Source: Candidatus Hydrogenedentes bacterium ADurb.Bin170
GTDB taxonomy: Bacteria > Hydrogenedentota > Hydrogenedentia > Hydrogenedentales > CAITNO01
NCBI GenBank assembly: GCA_002070275.1
Contig: MWCY01000027.1
Location: 1 to 40,992 of the forward strand
Length of the DNA stretch: 40,992 bases
Direction: 5' to 3'
The notes beneath the pieces are model-generated. The model had not been told where the DNA came from. It saw nothing but the letters and a program-made list of their open reading frames with translations, and searched no databases. The translations under genes and the position numbers were made by a program. Shown piece after piece: positions 8,056-16,920 of this stretch (positions within the stretch are counted from its first letter, which is position 1; the number at the start of each line of letters is the position of its first letter).

Positions 8056-9124
8056 AGGCAGCAGCATTTTCATGGACAGTCAAAGTATCGCCCTCGGCTG
8101 CCAACTGACGCAAGCCTATTTTTTCGAAAGACAGGCACACGATCCCGATCAGGACTACGGGAACCAGATTAAAGAGATGGGCGACAATTGCCACGGCGCG
8201 TAAACTGTCAAGATCCAGAGCGTTGTTGACGAGGATAAGGCCACCGACAACACCGACGTGAAAAGGCCCAATAAAGCCCGGCGGACCTGGAATGCTGATA
8301 AATACAGAGAGAAGAGACAGGACAACAAAAGGTGCAAACCAGGGCACAGACAGATCGAAGGCCTTGAAAACTGCATATTGGCTGATCGCAAAAAAAGTCC
8401 ACAGAAGAAGAGAAACCAGGGATGCCTTGAGCAGATCTTTAAAAGAAAGAAGCACCTGCATTCCTTCTGCGAAATTTAAAAATAATTTCCGGACAAAATG
8501 CCCCAGTCTTTTAGAAAACAAAGCAAAAAAAGAATCCGAAAGTGCGAGAAAAAATTTCTTTCGGGCAATGAGAAGCATCAAAAAAGCAACGCCTGCAATC
8601 AAAGCAGCAGTGGCAACAAAAAGCGAACCCTGTACCATTTCCTTTGAAATAGCTCCGGAATATAATGCTTTCATATCTTCAGGGAGATATACATCGCTAT
8701 TCGGTCTGAAGACCAGGAGCGTCACAAGAAAAACGTAAACCAGTCCGAAAAGATCAGTGAGACGATCTACAGCGACAAAAGCCATGGTTTTAGGAAAAGG
8801 AATATCCCGGCTTTTGCTGAGAACCAGAGCGCGGATTACTTCGCCGATTCTTGCGGGAAGCACAAAATTACCCAGAAACCCAATTTGGGTCGCACTAAAG
8901 AGCTGCCAAAATGGTACATGAATTACCGGGTTCACAATGTAAGACCATCGCCAGATTCGTATAACAAAGCTGATTAAAATAGCGACAAGTCCAACAAAGA
9001 GCCACCCTGTCCGGGCTTCCTGAAAGGCACGCCAGACTTTAACCCAGTCAGTGTCTTTAAACAGGAACCAGAGCAAAAATGCGCCGATGGCGAGGCCTGC
9101 TGTTATCTGTAAAGATTTTTTCAC
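8015..9124 (-). CDS. Lysylphosphatidylglycerol synthase TM-type (UPF0104) membrane protein
   Basis: 369 residues, nearly all hydrophobic, with seven to nine predicted helices. It matches the flippase-like membrane half of MprF: RIWRWSYIVNPV in the first third, then SATQIGFLGNFVLPARIGEVIRALVL, the conserved 'N-x-PARxGE' element, and VDRLTDLFGL. The C-terminal aminoacyl-transfer domain of MprF is absent, so it cannot itself make lysyl-PG; stand-alone members are thought to move lipids or glycolipids across the inner membrane. The start is GTG at 9124, 33 bases after the YifB stop, so it is probably co-transcribed with it; the SD is weak (AAAGAG). It is the last gene of the leftward group and runs tail to tail into the glycosyltransferase-TPR gene with an overlap of 41 bases and no terminator. 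Confidence 0.88.
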   Translation of the reverse strand: MKKSLQITAGLAIGAFLLWFLFKDTDWVKVWRAFQEARTGWLFVGLVAILISFVIRIWRWSYIVNPVIHVPFWQLFSATQIGFLGNFVLPARIGEVIRALVLSKSRDIPFPKTMAFVAVDRLTDLFGLVYVFLVTLLVFRPNSDVYLPEDMKALYSGAISKEMVQGSLFVATAALIAGVAFLMLLIARKKFFLALSDSFFALFSKRLGHFVRKLFLNFAEGMQVLLSFKDLLKASLVSLLLWTFFAISQYAVFKAFDLSVPWFAPFVVLSLLSVFISIPGPPGFIGPFHVGVVGGLILVNNALDLDSLRAVAIVAHLFNLVPVVLIGIVCLSFEKIGLRQLAAEGDTLTVHENAAASTPSADFPDPAAK

Positions 9125-9157
9125 GTAAGGGCATCTCTTTGCTGTCGGATCGGACTG

Positions 9158-10693
9158 TTAGAAAAATACTTCTTCATCAAGAGAACGGTAATGCACCGCT
9201 TCTGCCAGATGCTTTTCTGCTATCGCTTCGTCTCCGTCAAGATCAGCGATAGTGCGGGCGACACGAAGTACTTTATCGTGGGCACGGGCACTGAGCCCCA
9301 TTCTGAGCACCGCTGCTTCAAGAAATGACATGGCACTCTCTGAAAGACGGCAATGTTTACGCAGCTGTGATGTGTCCATGTGCGCATTCCAGGAATTTTT
9401 ACTGCCGTTTCGGGAACGCTGGATTTCCCGGGCAGCCTTTACGGACGCACGCACTTCCGCACTGTTCGGCCCCTCTTTAGCCGTTGTATGTAATTCTTCA
9501 AAACGAAGAGGAGGGACATCTATATGTATATCGATGCGGTCGAGCAGCGGCCCGGAAATACGCGACATATATCTTTGAATTTCGCCTACAGTACACTTGC
9601 ACCGCTTTTGGGGGTGGGTCCGGCATCCGCAGGGACAGGGGTTCATCGCGACGATCAGCATAAAACGGCTGGGAAGTGTGATGGAATAACTCGCACGTCT
9701 TAAGTGAACTTCTCCTTCTTCAAGAGGCTGGCGAAGGACTTCCAGGGCGGATCTGTTGAACTCTGGAAGTTCATCCAGAAAAAGGACGCCATTATGGGCG
9801 AGGCTGACTTCACCTGGAATGGGTTGGTTGGCCCCGCCTCCAGTAATCGATACCGTAGTAGCTGTATGATGGGGGCTGCGAAAAGGGCGATTGAGCACCA
9901 GTTTGTTGCGCATATGAATGCCGGGTGCGACGCTGTAAATACGGGTGGTTTCCAGCGCCTCTTCAAAGGTCAATTCAGGCAGGATACCCGGAAGTCGTGA
10001 TGCCAGCATGGTTTTGCCTGTGCCGGGCGGCCCTACCATCAGCAGATTATGTGCTCCCGCCGCTGCCACAGTGAGCGCACGTTTGACATGGGCCTGCCCC
10101 TTGACGTCCGCAAGATCCATAATACGCCGTGCGGAATCTCGATAAACATTTTCTAAATCAGTTACGAAGGGCTTGATGTCCAACTCACCCTTTAGAAAGG
10201 CATGGGCATTATGCAATGTGTCAACAGGAATAATGTCAATGTTATCAACGACACCGGCTTCTTCAGCATTTTCTACTGGAATGAGAAGACCCTTTAATCC
10301 AGTATTACGGGCGGCGATCGCCATGGCAAGGGCACCGGTAATGGGACGGACAGAACCGTCAAGCGCCATCTCTCCGGCAATAAGATAGTCTGATATTTTA
10401 TCGGTAGTAAGCTGCCCTGTTGCGACAAGCAAGCCCAGAGCAATAGGCAGATCCAGAGCACTCCCCTGCTTGCGCATATCTGCCGGCGCAAGGTTAATTA
10501 CAGTTTTGCCTTCGGGAACCTTGAAACCGGAGTTTTTAACTGCCGACTGAACCCGGTCTTCGCTTTCTTTTACCGCTGTGTCAGGAAGTCCCACGACCTT
10601 ATAGCGAAAAAGACCTTTTTGTGTATGCACTTCCACTGCAACAGGGTAGGCATCTATTCCAACAACAGCACTGGACTGTATAATTGCTAACAA
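9158..10693 (-). CDS. comM: YifB/ComM family Mg-chelatase-like AAA+ ATPase
   Basis: 511 residues, full length for the family. The N-terminal Lon-protease-like fold domain is residues 1-170 (MLAIIQSSAVVGIDAYPVAV, with LPIALGLL near 82). The AAA+ domain has Walker A GPPGTGKTM at 221-229, the Walker B region LFLDELPEF, and the cysteine cluster MNPCPCGCRTHPQKRCKC. A C-terminal Mg_chelatase_C domain (SARAHDKVLRVARTIADL) closes it. In Haemophilus and Vibrio, ComM is a branch-migration helicase that aids integration of transforming DNA; the family is very widespread, including in species not known to be competent. The start is TTG at 10693, with GGAG eight bases upstream. A 141-base gap separates it from the DUF4838 gene and contains an inverted repeat, ACAATG-GATA-CATTGT (10763-10778), that could be an operator. 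Confidence 0.93.
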   Translation of the reverse strand: MLAIIQSSAVVGIDAYPVAVEVHTQKGLFRYKVVGLPDTAVKESEDRVQSAVKNSGFKVPEGKTVINLAPADMRKQGSALDLPIALGLLVATGQLTTDKISDYLIAGEMALDGSVRPITGALAMAIAARNTGLKGLLIPVENAEEAGVVDNIDIIPVDTLHNAHAFLKGELDIKPFVTDLENVYRDSARRIMDLADVKGQAHVKRALTVAAAGAHNLLMVGPPGTGKTMLASRLPGILPELTFEEALETTRIYSVAPGIHMRNKLVLNRPFRSPHHTATTVSITGGGANQPIPGEVSLAHNGVLFLDELPEFNRSALEVLRQPLEEGEVHLRRASYSITLPSRFMLIVAMNPCPCGCRTHPQKRCKCTVGEIQRYMSRISGPLLDRIDIHIDVPPLRFEELHTTAKEGPNSAEVRASVKAAREIQRSRNGSKNSWNAHMDTSQLRKHCRLSESAMSFLEAAVLRMGLSARAHDKVLRVARTIADLDGDEAIAEKHLAEAVHYRSLDEEVFF

Positions 10694-10762
10694 AAAAGGA
10701 TCTCCGACGGCTTCAGCGAACCCGGAAACAAACCGCTCAGCTTAAACCACAGGTACACATAA

Positions 10763-10778
10763 ACAATGGATACATTGT
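10763..10778. promoter_or_regulatory. Inverted repeat upstream of comM
   Basis: ACAATG (10763-10768) and CATTGT (10773-10778) are perfect inverted copies with a four-base gap. It lies 70-85 bases upstream of the TTG start of the YifB/ComM gene, in AT-rich DNA (CATAAACAATGG, GTATATATTGTC), where a promoter of that gene could be. No partner regulator is encoded nearby. Confidence 0.3.
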
Positions 10779-10834
10779 GTATATATTGTCGGGAGGTTTC
10801 AAGTACAGCCCCACAGATTTTCAGAAAGGAAGCG

Positions 10835-13378
10835 TCACGGCAGAGAGACAGGGCGTATTTCCCAATCCACGGTAAAAGAATGGGACTCACCCGGCTGAAG
10901 AAGAACTGCTTTAGCCCAGAGCTCGCATTCTAGATCATTGATGTACTCCGGATAAGCATAAAGCCAGGCATGATCCAGTTGTTCAGAATCAAAACGCTGG
11001 ATCACTTCCAGAGGAATATCACCTCTGAGGCACCATTCATTCAACGGAATCTCCTTTTTGCGAAACTTGATACCTTCTCGCAGTCCCGGAATTACCTCGT
11101 CTGCCTGGTGCGTATGCGGATTGTTTTCCAGATCAGTGAAATGGACATTGAATTGCTGAAGGGCTCCCAGGTGGAAATTGGTGTGAGACCGCATCATTGC
11201 CTCCCGGGGTGAAGCAAGGAGATTTTTAACCGTAGCCTTGATGGTTAAAACAGGATTGTCCGGATGAAGTGTAAACTCCCGTGTGATAAGCCAGCCGTCT
11301 GCTTCAGCCTGCAAGGTCAGCGCATTATCCTTTCTCGAGACAATTTCGAACTGATAAAACATTCCTGCAGGATCAAACTCCCCTCCCAATCGGAGCTCTT
11401 CTCCGCCACAGAAAGGAAAAAATAAATTCCGGGTAATGTTATACCCGGTCACACACAGGCCTGTATTTTTGTCTGTTACCCTAAGCGCTCTGCCGCCCAG
11501 AAAGGGAGCAAAGTCTGCTTCCAGATACTTGCTCGAGATTTTAGGGGCATGAAGGGGCGAAGAAAAAGCAAGTCCCAAAAGAAAAAGCTGCTGCGGATCC
11601 CCTTGGATTTCTCTGATTGTTTTGAACCCATGTTTTTCGAGCCTGGAGACGAAACTGGATATTGTGTCAAAGTCGGCAAGGGGTTCATTAAAGATTAATT
11701 GTTCTTCTTCTATCCTGTATCCATTGCGCGGGAAAAAACAGGCGTATTGAAGCGGCATGCGTGCTACTCGGATTTTTTCCAGAAGATTATCATCGCTCAT
11801 AGCCAGCGACTCTGCTTCGTCAAAAAGCCGATTTCCCGCATCAATGATTTCATTGGGCAGATAGCCCTGCGCCGGGTTGGTATAAAGATGCATATGGATG
11901 TTGTTTTTGTCCACTTCATCCTGAAGCATGTTTATATACCGGTACACAGGATTCCATGCTTTTCCGTAATAACCCTGAAGGAAATCCTGAAGGAGCTCCT
12001 GCGCATCATAATCCGGGTTCCAAAGGAGTTTCATCCCGTACCAGGGACGCAGCAGGCTGAATTCGCCTCCCCCGCCGCTGTGTCCCATACCTTGCAGATA
12101 AATGCCTTCAACGCCAATATTTTTATAAAAGCGCATGTCTTCAGCCAGGGCGCCAAAATTGGGAAAGGGGCTGTAATAATGCACAAAATTAACAACATAG
12201 TGCCAGATATAGAGATGCTTTGTAAGTTCCGCCCACCTCTTTGCACGTTCCCGATACTGCCGGTTATGAGGGCATGTGGCTATGCTGTGACTGTCACAGG
12301 AAGGAAACATATGGCACAGCCATATAGCGATATTGGGATGTAGTGCCAGCCCTTCCGGAGGCTCCTCCGTGTACATGTATGCAAGCGTCCCGATGGTCTT
12401 TTCGGGAAAAAAGACGCTGGTACGTTCAGCCAGTTGATTCAAAAACCAATACTGGGTTCCTCCGGAAGTGCCATAGCGCTCGTTGATGGCTGTACATTGC
12501 GGGCACTCGCAGTAATTATAGTAATCCATCTGGGAAAAATTGTGTTGCGTGATTTCCGGTTGAGCTCTCATTCGCTCCAGCATTTTTTCAGTCACTATTT
12601 CAAGTACTTCCGGATTTGACAGGCAGAGTTGTGTTTCGTGTTTTCTTCGTATTCCTCCAATTTCAGAAAAATATTCCGGATGGCTGTCAAAGTATTCTGA
12701 AGGGGAAATAAAGCGGAAATAAGTATGACAACGACCATCCTGCGTATACTGAATTCCTTGCTCCCGCTCACCTGTGCCCATCCCGTCGTTATCGCAAAGG
12801 CGTGCAAGAAAGAGATCATCTTTTCCGGGCCAGGCATAGGACGTATGTCGCCACTTAAAGGCAGGCTTTTGAATTTTATCCATTTCCGGAAGAGAAAGAG
12901 TACTGATTTCGGGAATTGTTTCTTCACCGGGAGCGTACCAGCGGACACTTAAAAATTCTTCAAGAAAAGCGTTAACCCCGTAAAGAGTGCCTGCCTCACG
13001 ACTCCCGCCTATAAAAAAATGGGGAGGCACTGAACGAAAAAGAAAACCCTGATCTCCGACATCCTCAAGGCTTTCTGAAATTCCCAAACGGGTGGCTGTT
13101 TCACTGAAACCGACAAGGAGTAACGGCATGTTCTCTTTTGCCAGATCGCTTTGAATTAAAGGCAGCAGAACACCGGCAGAAGCCCTGATGCACCGCTGCA
13201 ATTCCCGGGCGGCAAATTTTTCGGACGGACTCGCTTCGGAGGAGACAGCGATTGAATAGTCGCTTTGACCGTCATGGATCAGACTCAGGGCCTCCGCAGA
13301 AAGGGACAGGGGGAAAAGTGAAACAACGCAAAAAACAATGATGCTGCAGGCAACAAGGACTGATTTTATGGTCTCCAT
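10835..13378 (-). CDS. Secreted DUF4838 protein, glycoside-hydrolase-like
   Basis: 847 residues. A signal peptide is clear: a short charged start, VLVACSIIVFCVVSLFPLSL, cleavage near SLSA/EAL (residue about 28). Residues 40-160 resemble the alpha-glucuronidase (GH67) N-terminal fold (FAARELQRCIRASAGVLLPL). The central DUF4838 domain shows WYAPGEE, SQMDYYNYCECPQCTAINER with the family's Cys-x-Cys-x2-Cys, LAYMYTEEPP and WHYVVNFVHYYSPFPNF. The last ~250 residues look like a beta-sandwich. DUF4838 proteins are common in polysaccharide-degrading Bacteroidota, Planctomycetes and Verrucomicrobia and are assumed to act on carbohydrate; catalytic residues are not defined. ATG at 13378 has CAGGAG nine bases before it. 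It starts 27 bases after the PHP gene stop, so the two are probably one transcript. Confidence 0.85.
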   Translation of the reverse strand: METIKSVLVACSIIVFCVVSLFPLSLSAEALSLIHDGQSDYSIAVSSEASPSEKFAARELQRCIRASAGVLLPLIQSDLAKENMPLLLVGFSETATRLGISESLEDVGDQGFLFRSVPPHFFIGGSREAGTLYGVNAFLEEFLSVRWYAPGEETIPEISTLSLPEMDKIQKPAFKWRHTSYAWPGKDDLFLARLCDNDGMGTGEREQGIQYTQDGRCHTYFRFISPSEYFDSHPEYFSEIGGIRRKHETQLCLSNPEVLEIVTEKMLERMRAQPEITQHNFSQMDYYNYCECPQCTAINERYGTSGGTQYWFLNQLAERTSVFFPEKTIGTLAYMYTEEPPEGLALHPNIAIWLCHMFPSCDSHSIATCPHNRQYRERAKRWAELTKHLYIWHYVVNFVHYYSPFPNFGALAEDMRFYKNIGVEGIYLQGMGHSGGGGEFSLLRPWYGMKLLWNPDYDAQELLQDFLQGYYGKAWNPVYRYINMLQDEVDKNNIHMHLYTNPAQGYLPNEIIDAGNRLFDEAESLAMSDDNLLEKIRVARMPLQYACFFPRNGYRIEEEQLIFNEPLADFDTISSFVSRLEKHGFKTIREIQGDPQQLFLLGLAFSSPLHAPKISSKYLEADFAPFLGGRALRVTDKNTGLCVTGYNITRNLFFPFCGGEELRLGGEFDPAGMFYQFEIVSRKDNALTLQAEADGWLITREFTLHPDNPVLTIKATVKNLLASPREAMMRSHTNFHLGALQQFNVHFTDLENNPHTHQADEVIPGLREGIKFRKKEIPLNEWCLRGDIPLEVIQRFDSEQLDHAWLYAYPEYINDLECELWAKAVLLQPGESHSFTVDWEIRPVSLP

Positions 13379-13405
13379 ATCAGATTCTCCTGCTTTAACA
13401 GACCG

Positions 13406-14290
13406 TTATTGCAGGAGAACAGTTTCTTTCTCCATTTTTCCGGATTTTTTATTGAGTGCACTAAGCTCCCGGATGCCGTGATCAATCAGATACTGTCGGG
13501 CTGTTTCAAAGCCAGCTCCCACTTCTGCAGCTGAATGGCTGTCATCGCCAAAACATACTGGGATACCTTTTTCACGGATCATTTTTAAAAAATGAGGTGC
13601 AGGATACGGGCAGGCAAAACCTTTTCGAAGCGGCGAAGTGTTTATGTCAATAATGCACCCAATTTCACGAATGCTATGAAGTGCGTTTTCTGCGGCACGA
13701 AGAACAGGCGCACTTTGAAGCTCTGATGTATTTCCTGCCATTTTTCGAATCAAGTCAAAATGTCCCAGAACTTCAGGCCGCAGTGCTTCCGCCATATTAC
13801 GCACAGTCTGAAAATAGGCTACGCACAGGTTTTCCAGACTTCCGCAGCGCTGTACCGCCTCGCCAAATAATGCCCGAGTATAGTCTATGCTGATACCGTT
13901 CACATAATGAACCGATCCAACAATATAATCAAAGCCAAGCTCTCTTTTTAGAGAAAGCATTTTGTCCGCATAGCTGTCACAAGGAATAACTTCTGCTTCA
14001 AAAGCTTTTAACAAAGTAATCTTTGAGTCCCAGATTCTGCTCAGAGAATCTAATTCCTGAGCATAGCGTCGGAATTTATTCAGCAGTATTTCCGGTGTCC
14101 AGCCCAGAGCAAGTTCCTCGCTGTACATATGTTCTGTTTTAAAGCGAGGCGCATGTTCTGTGATGCCATAGATGCTTATGCCCGCATCTACGGCAGCCGC
14201 CACAAGTGCAGGTAAAGGGTCCTGAGCATGATCGCAATACTCGCTGCTATGGCCCCCATGAAGAGAGATTTTCCAGTGCATCCTTTTCAT
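13406..14290 (-). CDS. PHP-domain phosphoesterase, histidinol-phosphatase (HisK/HisJ) type
   Basis: 294 residues with the four PHP motifs in order: SLHGGHSSEYCDHA at the N-terminus (metal-binding His residues, with HGGH rather than the commoner HxH), YGITEHAPR, GSVHYVNG and LGHFDLIRK, ending with CFGDDSHSAAEVG. The family includes L-histidinol-phosphate phosphatase, but many members act on other phosphate esters. No other his gene is present, and the gene lies 27 bases upstream of the secreted DUF4838 gene, so the histidine role is only the default guess. ATG at 14290 has GGAT eleven bases upstream, a poor SD; the ATG at 14281 is an alternative. It is the first gene of the leftward group and divergent from ilvC. 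Confidence 0.82.
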   Translation of the reverse strand: MKRMHWKISLHGGHSSEYCDHAQDPLPALVAAAVDAGISIYGITEHAPRFKTEHMYSEELALGWTPEILLNKFRRYAQELDSLSRIWDSKITLLKAFEAEVIPCDSYADKMLSLKRELGFDYIVGSVHYVNGISIDYTRALFGEAVQRCGSLENLCVAYFQTVRNMAEALRPEVLGHFDLIRKMAGNTSELQSAPVLRAAENALHSIREIGCIIDINTSPLRKGFACPYPAPHFLKMIREKGIPVCFGDDSHSAAEVGAGFETARQYLIDHGIRELSALNKKSGKMEKETVLLQ

Positions 14291-14414
14291 AACACGGCAG
14301 ATCCTTTAAAAATCAGTTGAAAATTTAATGTGAACTTCCCGGCGCTGTTTTCAAAATTCGATGAAATACCATCCGTTTATTTGAGGCATTTTCGCATCCG
14401 GCAGAAGATTTTTT

Positions 14415-14444
14415 TTGCACGATTATGTTTAAGTTGCATAACAT
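14415..14444 (+). promoter_or_regulatory. Likely ilvC promoter
   Basis: TTGCAC (14415-14420), an 18-base spacer and TAACAT (14439-14444). Transcription would begin near 14451, only about 13 bases before the upstream ATG at 14464, which supports the GTG at 14518 as the real start. The gap between PHP and ilvC (14291-14517) otherwise holds a small hairpin, AACGG-AAGA-CCGTT followed by TTTT (14469-14486), a weak attenuator candidate. Confidence 0.5.
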
Positions 14445-14517
14445 AGCATAAGCGTCATAAAATATGGCAACGGAAGACCGTTTTTTAGAGTCAAGAAAAG
14501 CACCAAGGAGAAAAAAA

Positions 14518-15615
14518 GTGAAAATCGATTTTGGCGGTGTCGTTGAAGAGGTCATTACGCGAAAAGAATTTCCCATGAGCAAGGCAAAGCGTGTGCTCAA
14601 AAATGAAACCATTGCTGTCATCGGTTATGGTGTTCAGGGACCTGCACAAAGCTTAAACCTGCGCGACAACGGATTCAATGTTATTGTCGGTCAGGCAAAG
14701 GAGTTTAAGCGGGACTGGGATCGCGCTGTAAAAGACGGCTGGAAACCCGGCGTCAGTCTTTTTTCCATTGAAGAAGCTTGCGAAAAGGCGACCGTTATTC
14801 AGCTGCTTGTAAGTGACGGTGCCCAGAAGAAAATCTGGCCGACCATTAAGAAACTGCTCAAGCCCGGAGATGCTCTTTATTTCTCGCACGGGTTCAGCAT
14901 TACGTACAAAAAACTCACAAAAGTGATTCCGCCTGATTATGTTGACGTAATTCTGGTTGCCCCTAAAGGCTCCGGCACATCTGTGCGCCGGAATTTCCTT
15001 AGCGGTGCCGGTATCAATTCCAGTTTTGCCATCGGTCAGGACTTTACAGGCAAAGCTGAAGAACGGGCGATGGCACTGGGTATCGGAATCGGTTCCGGTT
15101 ACCTCTTCCCCACCACTTTTGAGAAAGAAGTTTTCAGCGATCTCGTGGGCGAGCGTGGTGTATTGATGGGCGCTCTTGCCGGTATCATGGAAGCACAGTA
15201 CGAAGTCCTGCGTAAAAACGGGCATAGCCCGAGCGAAGCCTTCAATGAAACTGTTGAAGAACTTACGCAGAGCCTTATTCGTCTTGTTGATGAAAACGGC
15301 ATGGACTGGATGTACAATAATACTTCCGCAACAGCCCAGCGCGGCGCTCTCGACTGGAAGCCTAAATTTAAAAAAGCGACCCTTCCGCTTTTCAAAGAGC
15401 TCTACAAACGGGTTGCCAGCGGTGAAGAATGCAAACGCGTTCTGTCCAGCACAGGCAAAAAGAACTATCAGGAAACACTGCAGAAAGAGCTCGAAGTGAT
15501 TCGCAATTCGGAAATGTGGCGTGCAGGTGCCGCTTCCCGTGCGCTCAGACCCAAGACCCCGCAAGGTCAGGTTGTTAAATCCAATGTGGGTACCGCCGGA
15601 CGGTCTCACAACTGA
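14518..15615 (+). CDS. ilvC: Ketol-acid reductoisomerase
   Basis: Converts acetolactate and acetohydroxybutyrate to dihydroxy acids with NAD(P)H and Mg2+ in valine, leucine and isoleucine synthesis; cytoplasmic. 365 residues. The N-terminus KIDFGGVVEEVITRKEFP and the Rossmann motif VIGYGVQGPAQSLNLRDNG are of the Bacteroidota/plant-like type rather than the 330-residue class I form of most bacteria. Further on are FSHGFSITY, VAPKGSGTSVRR, and LVGERGVLMGALAGIMEAQYE with the metal-binding Asp/Glu. The last ~25 residues (SRALRPKTPQGQ) fit this subtype. I choose GTG at 14518 because AAGGAG ends seven bases before it and the protein starts where homologues start; the in-frame ATG at 14464 lacks an SD and would add 18 basic residues. 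No other ilv or leu gene is nearby. Confidence 0.95.
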   Translation: MKIDFGGVVEEVITRKEFPMSKAKRVLKNETIAVIGYGVQGPAQSLNLRDNGFNVIVGQAKEFKRDWDRAVKDGWKPGVSLFSIEEACEKATVIQLLVSDGAQKKIWPTIKKLLKPGDALYFSHGFSITYKKLTKVIPPDYVDVILVAPKGSGTSVRRNFLSGAGINSSFAIGQDFTGKAEERAMALGIGIGSGYLFPTTFEKEVFSDLVGERGVLMGALAGIMEAQYEVLRKNGHSPSEAFNETVEELTQSLIRLVDENGMDWMYNNTSATAQRGALDWKPKFKKATLPLFKELYKRVASGEECKRVLSSTGKKNYQETLQKELEVIRNSEMWRAGAASRALRPKTPQGQVVKSNVGTAGRSHN

Positions 15616-15630
15616 TCTTTTTGAGGCTGT

Positions 15631-15666
15631 GGCAGGTAAGCGGGCACCGAAAGCTCCTTACCTGCC
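15631..15666 (+). terminator. Hairpin after ilvC
   Basis: GGCAGGTAAG (15631-15640) pairs perfectly with CTTACCTGCC (15657-15666) over a 16-base loop, 15 bases after the ilvC stop. There is no T tract directly after it, so it is either a weak terminator or an mRNA-stabilising stem. Confidence 0.45.
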
Positions 15667-15771
15667 CGGTCTGCCTCGAAGAGTTTTTATTTGAATTTTG
15701 TGCTTTCTTATTATGGATGACGCGTGCAGCATTAGAGCTTAAATTCGGGCTATCGGCATTATCCGGGATTA

Positions 15772-16704
15772 ATGCATAAAAGGGATCAGGTTTTGCAGCA
15801 AGAAAAGATAGAGGCTTTATTAGGTCCGATAGACGGACACTATTTTAAAGGCCAGTATTCTGATCCCGAAATTTCTATTCGCTTACTGAGTGATCTCGGG
15901 AAAAAGCGGCAGAATAATGAAGATTCCTGTATGCTTTATGTGCCCGGTTCCGAGGCACTTACTGATTCCCGCGGAATCCTCGTCGCTGTTGCCGATGGAA
16001 TGGGCGGAGCGAAAGCCGGAGAATATGCGAGCCATAATGCCTTGCGTTGTATTTGCCCCGTTTATTATGAAAGAAATCCGCATGCTCTGGTACCTGCGGC
16101 GCTGAGGCAGGCGGTGGAGGCAGCCAACGCCTTTGTCTTTCGGGAGTCCGAGCATAATATTGATTTTTCCGGCATGGGCACTACAGTGAGTGCTCTGGCT
16201 ATTGTGGGCAACTGGGCTTACATAGCGCAAGTGGGAGACAGTCGTATTTACCTGCTGCGGTCCGGCATGCCTCTCAAGCAGCTTACATATGACCACACGC
16301 TCGTGGCAGAGCAAATTAAAAACGGCTTGATTAACGAAGAAGAAGCTCGAAACCATTCGTTAAAAAATTTGATTACCCGCGCCGTAGGTATTCGCGACAC
16401 CGTTGATGTGGATCTCTTTGCATTGGAATTGCAGCCCCACGATACACTTCTTCTTTGTTCAGACGGTCTGACCAATATGGTGAACGACGAAAATCTTGAA
16501 AAAGAGCTTGCACAAGAAGACCTGACGGCAATGTCAGAAAGCCTGCTCGAAAAAGCCTTAGAAGCTGGCGGTACGGACAATATAACCATGATCCTTGTTC
16601 GTATCGGTGAAGTTTTAAAAGAATCCAATTATCAGCAAGGCGGCCACATTATTTCCTTTCATAAAAAAAGTGCTCTGCGTAGGCTTTTCTCCTTCTTTTC
16701 TTAA
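15772..16704 (+). CDS. PP2C-family Ser/Thr protein phosphatase (cytoplasmic)
   Basis: Metal-dependent phosphatase of the bacterial Stp/PrpC type, 310 residues. Motifs in order: SDLGKKRQNNEDSC (Asn-Glu-Asp metal site), VADGMGGAKAGEYAS, FSGMGTTVSALAI, AQVGDSRIYLLR, NLITRAVG, LLLCSDGLTNMVND and GGTDNITMILV. All metal-binding aspartates are present, so it should be active. There is no signal peptide or membrane helix; an N-terminal extension of about 35 residues precedes the catalytic core. ATG at 15772 has no strong SD; TTG at 15793 (after AAAAGGGATCAGG) is an alternative. Its usual partner, a Hanks-type kinase, is not encoded here. A second PP2C at 23194 has the same core but a membrane anchor. 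Confidence 0.92.
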   Translation: MHKRDQVLQQEKIEALLGPIDGHYFKGQYSDPEISIRLLSDLGKKRQNNEDSCMLYVPGSEALTDSRGILVAVADGMGGAKAGEYASHNALRCICPVYYERNPHALVPAALRQAVEAANAFVFRESEHNIDFSGMGTTVSALAIVGNWAYIAQVGDSRIYLLRSGMPLKQLTYDHTLVAEQIKNGLINEEEARNHSLKNLITRAVGIRDTVDVDLFALELQPHDTLLLCSDGLTNMVNDENLEKELAQEDLTAMSESLLEKALEAGGTDNITMILVRIGEVLKESNYQQGGHIISFHKKSALRRLFSFFS

Positions 16705-16794
16705 GCCATTGAGTCGGTGAATTTTTTGCCCGCCTGCCCTTTCTTTTTCCCCCTTTCTCCCGAGGTGTGTACGCTGCTTTTTAATTTCCTTTTG

Positions 16795-16823
16795 TTGAAA
16801 AGGCTTCCTCCATCTGCTAAACT
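16795..16823 (+). promoter_or_regulatory. Promoter upstream of the DksA-like gene
   Basis: TTGAAA (16795-16800), 17-base spacer, TAAACT (16818-16823) with TGC directly before the -10. The nine bases TGCTAAACT are identical to those of the prepilin promoter at 4008-4016. Leader of about 90 bases to the ATG at 16921. Confidence 0.65.
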
Positions 16824-16920
16824 TACTTTCCTAATAAGCCATATAACATTTGAACGGTCGTTTTTAAACCGACATTAGGTGGCGGCCGCATAATCCCGGA
16901 TCAGACAGGAGGATATTACT

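Noticed and set aside
11699-12343. A 214-codon plus-strand frame within the DUF4838 gene
   Set aside because: Antisense to a gene with signal peptide and family motifs; the translation shows no domain.
14464-14517. ATG at 14464 as the ilvC start, or a leader peptide
   Set aside because: It lacks an SD, runs in frame straight into ilvC with no stop, and lies very near the predicted transcription start; GTG 14518 has AAGGAG.
14653-15609. A 318-codon minus-strand frame opposite ilvC
   Set aside because: Fully antisense to a clear ketol-acid reductoisomerase, with no SD or recognisable motifs.
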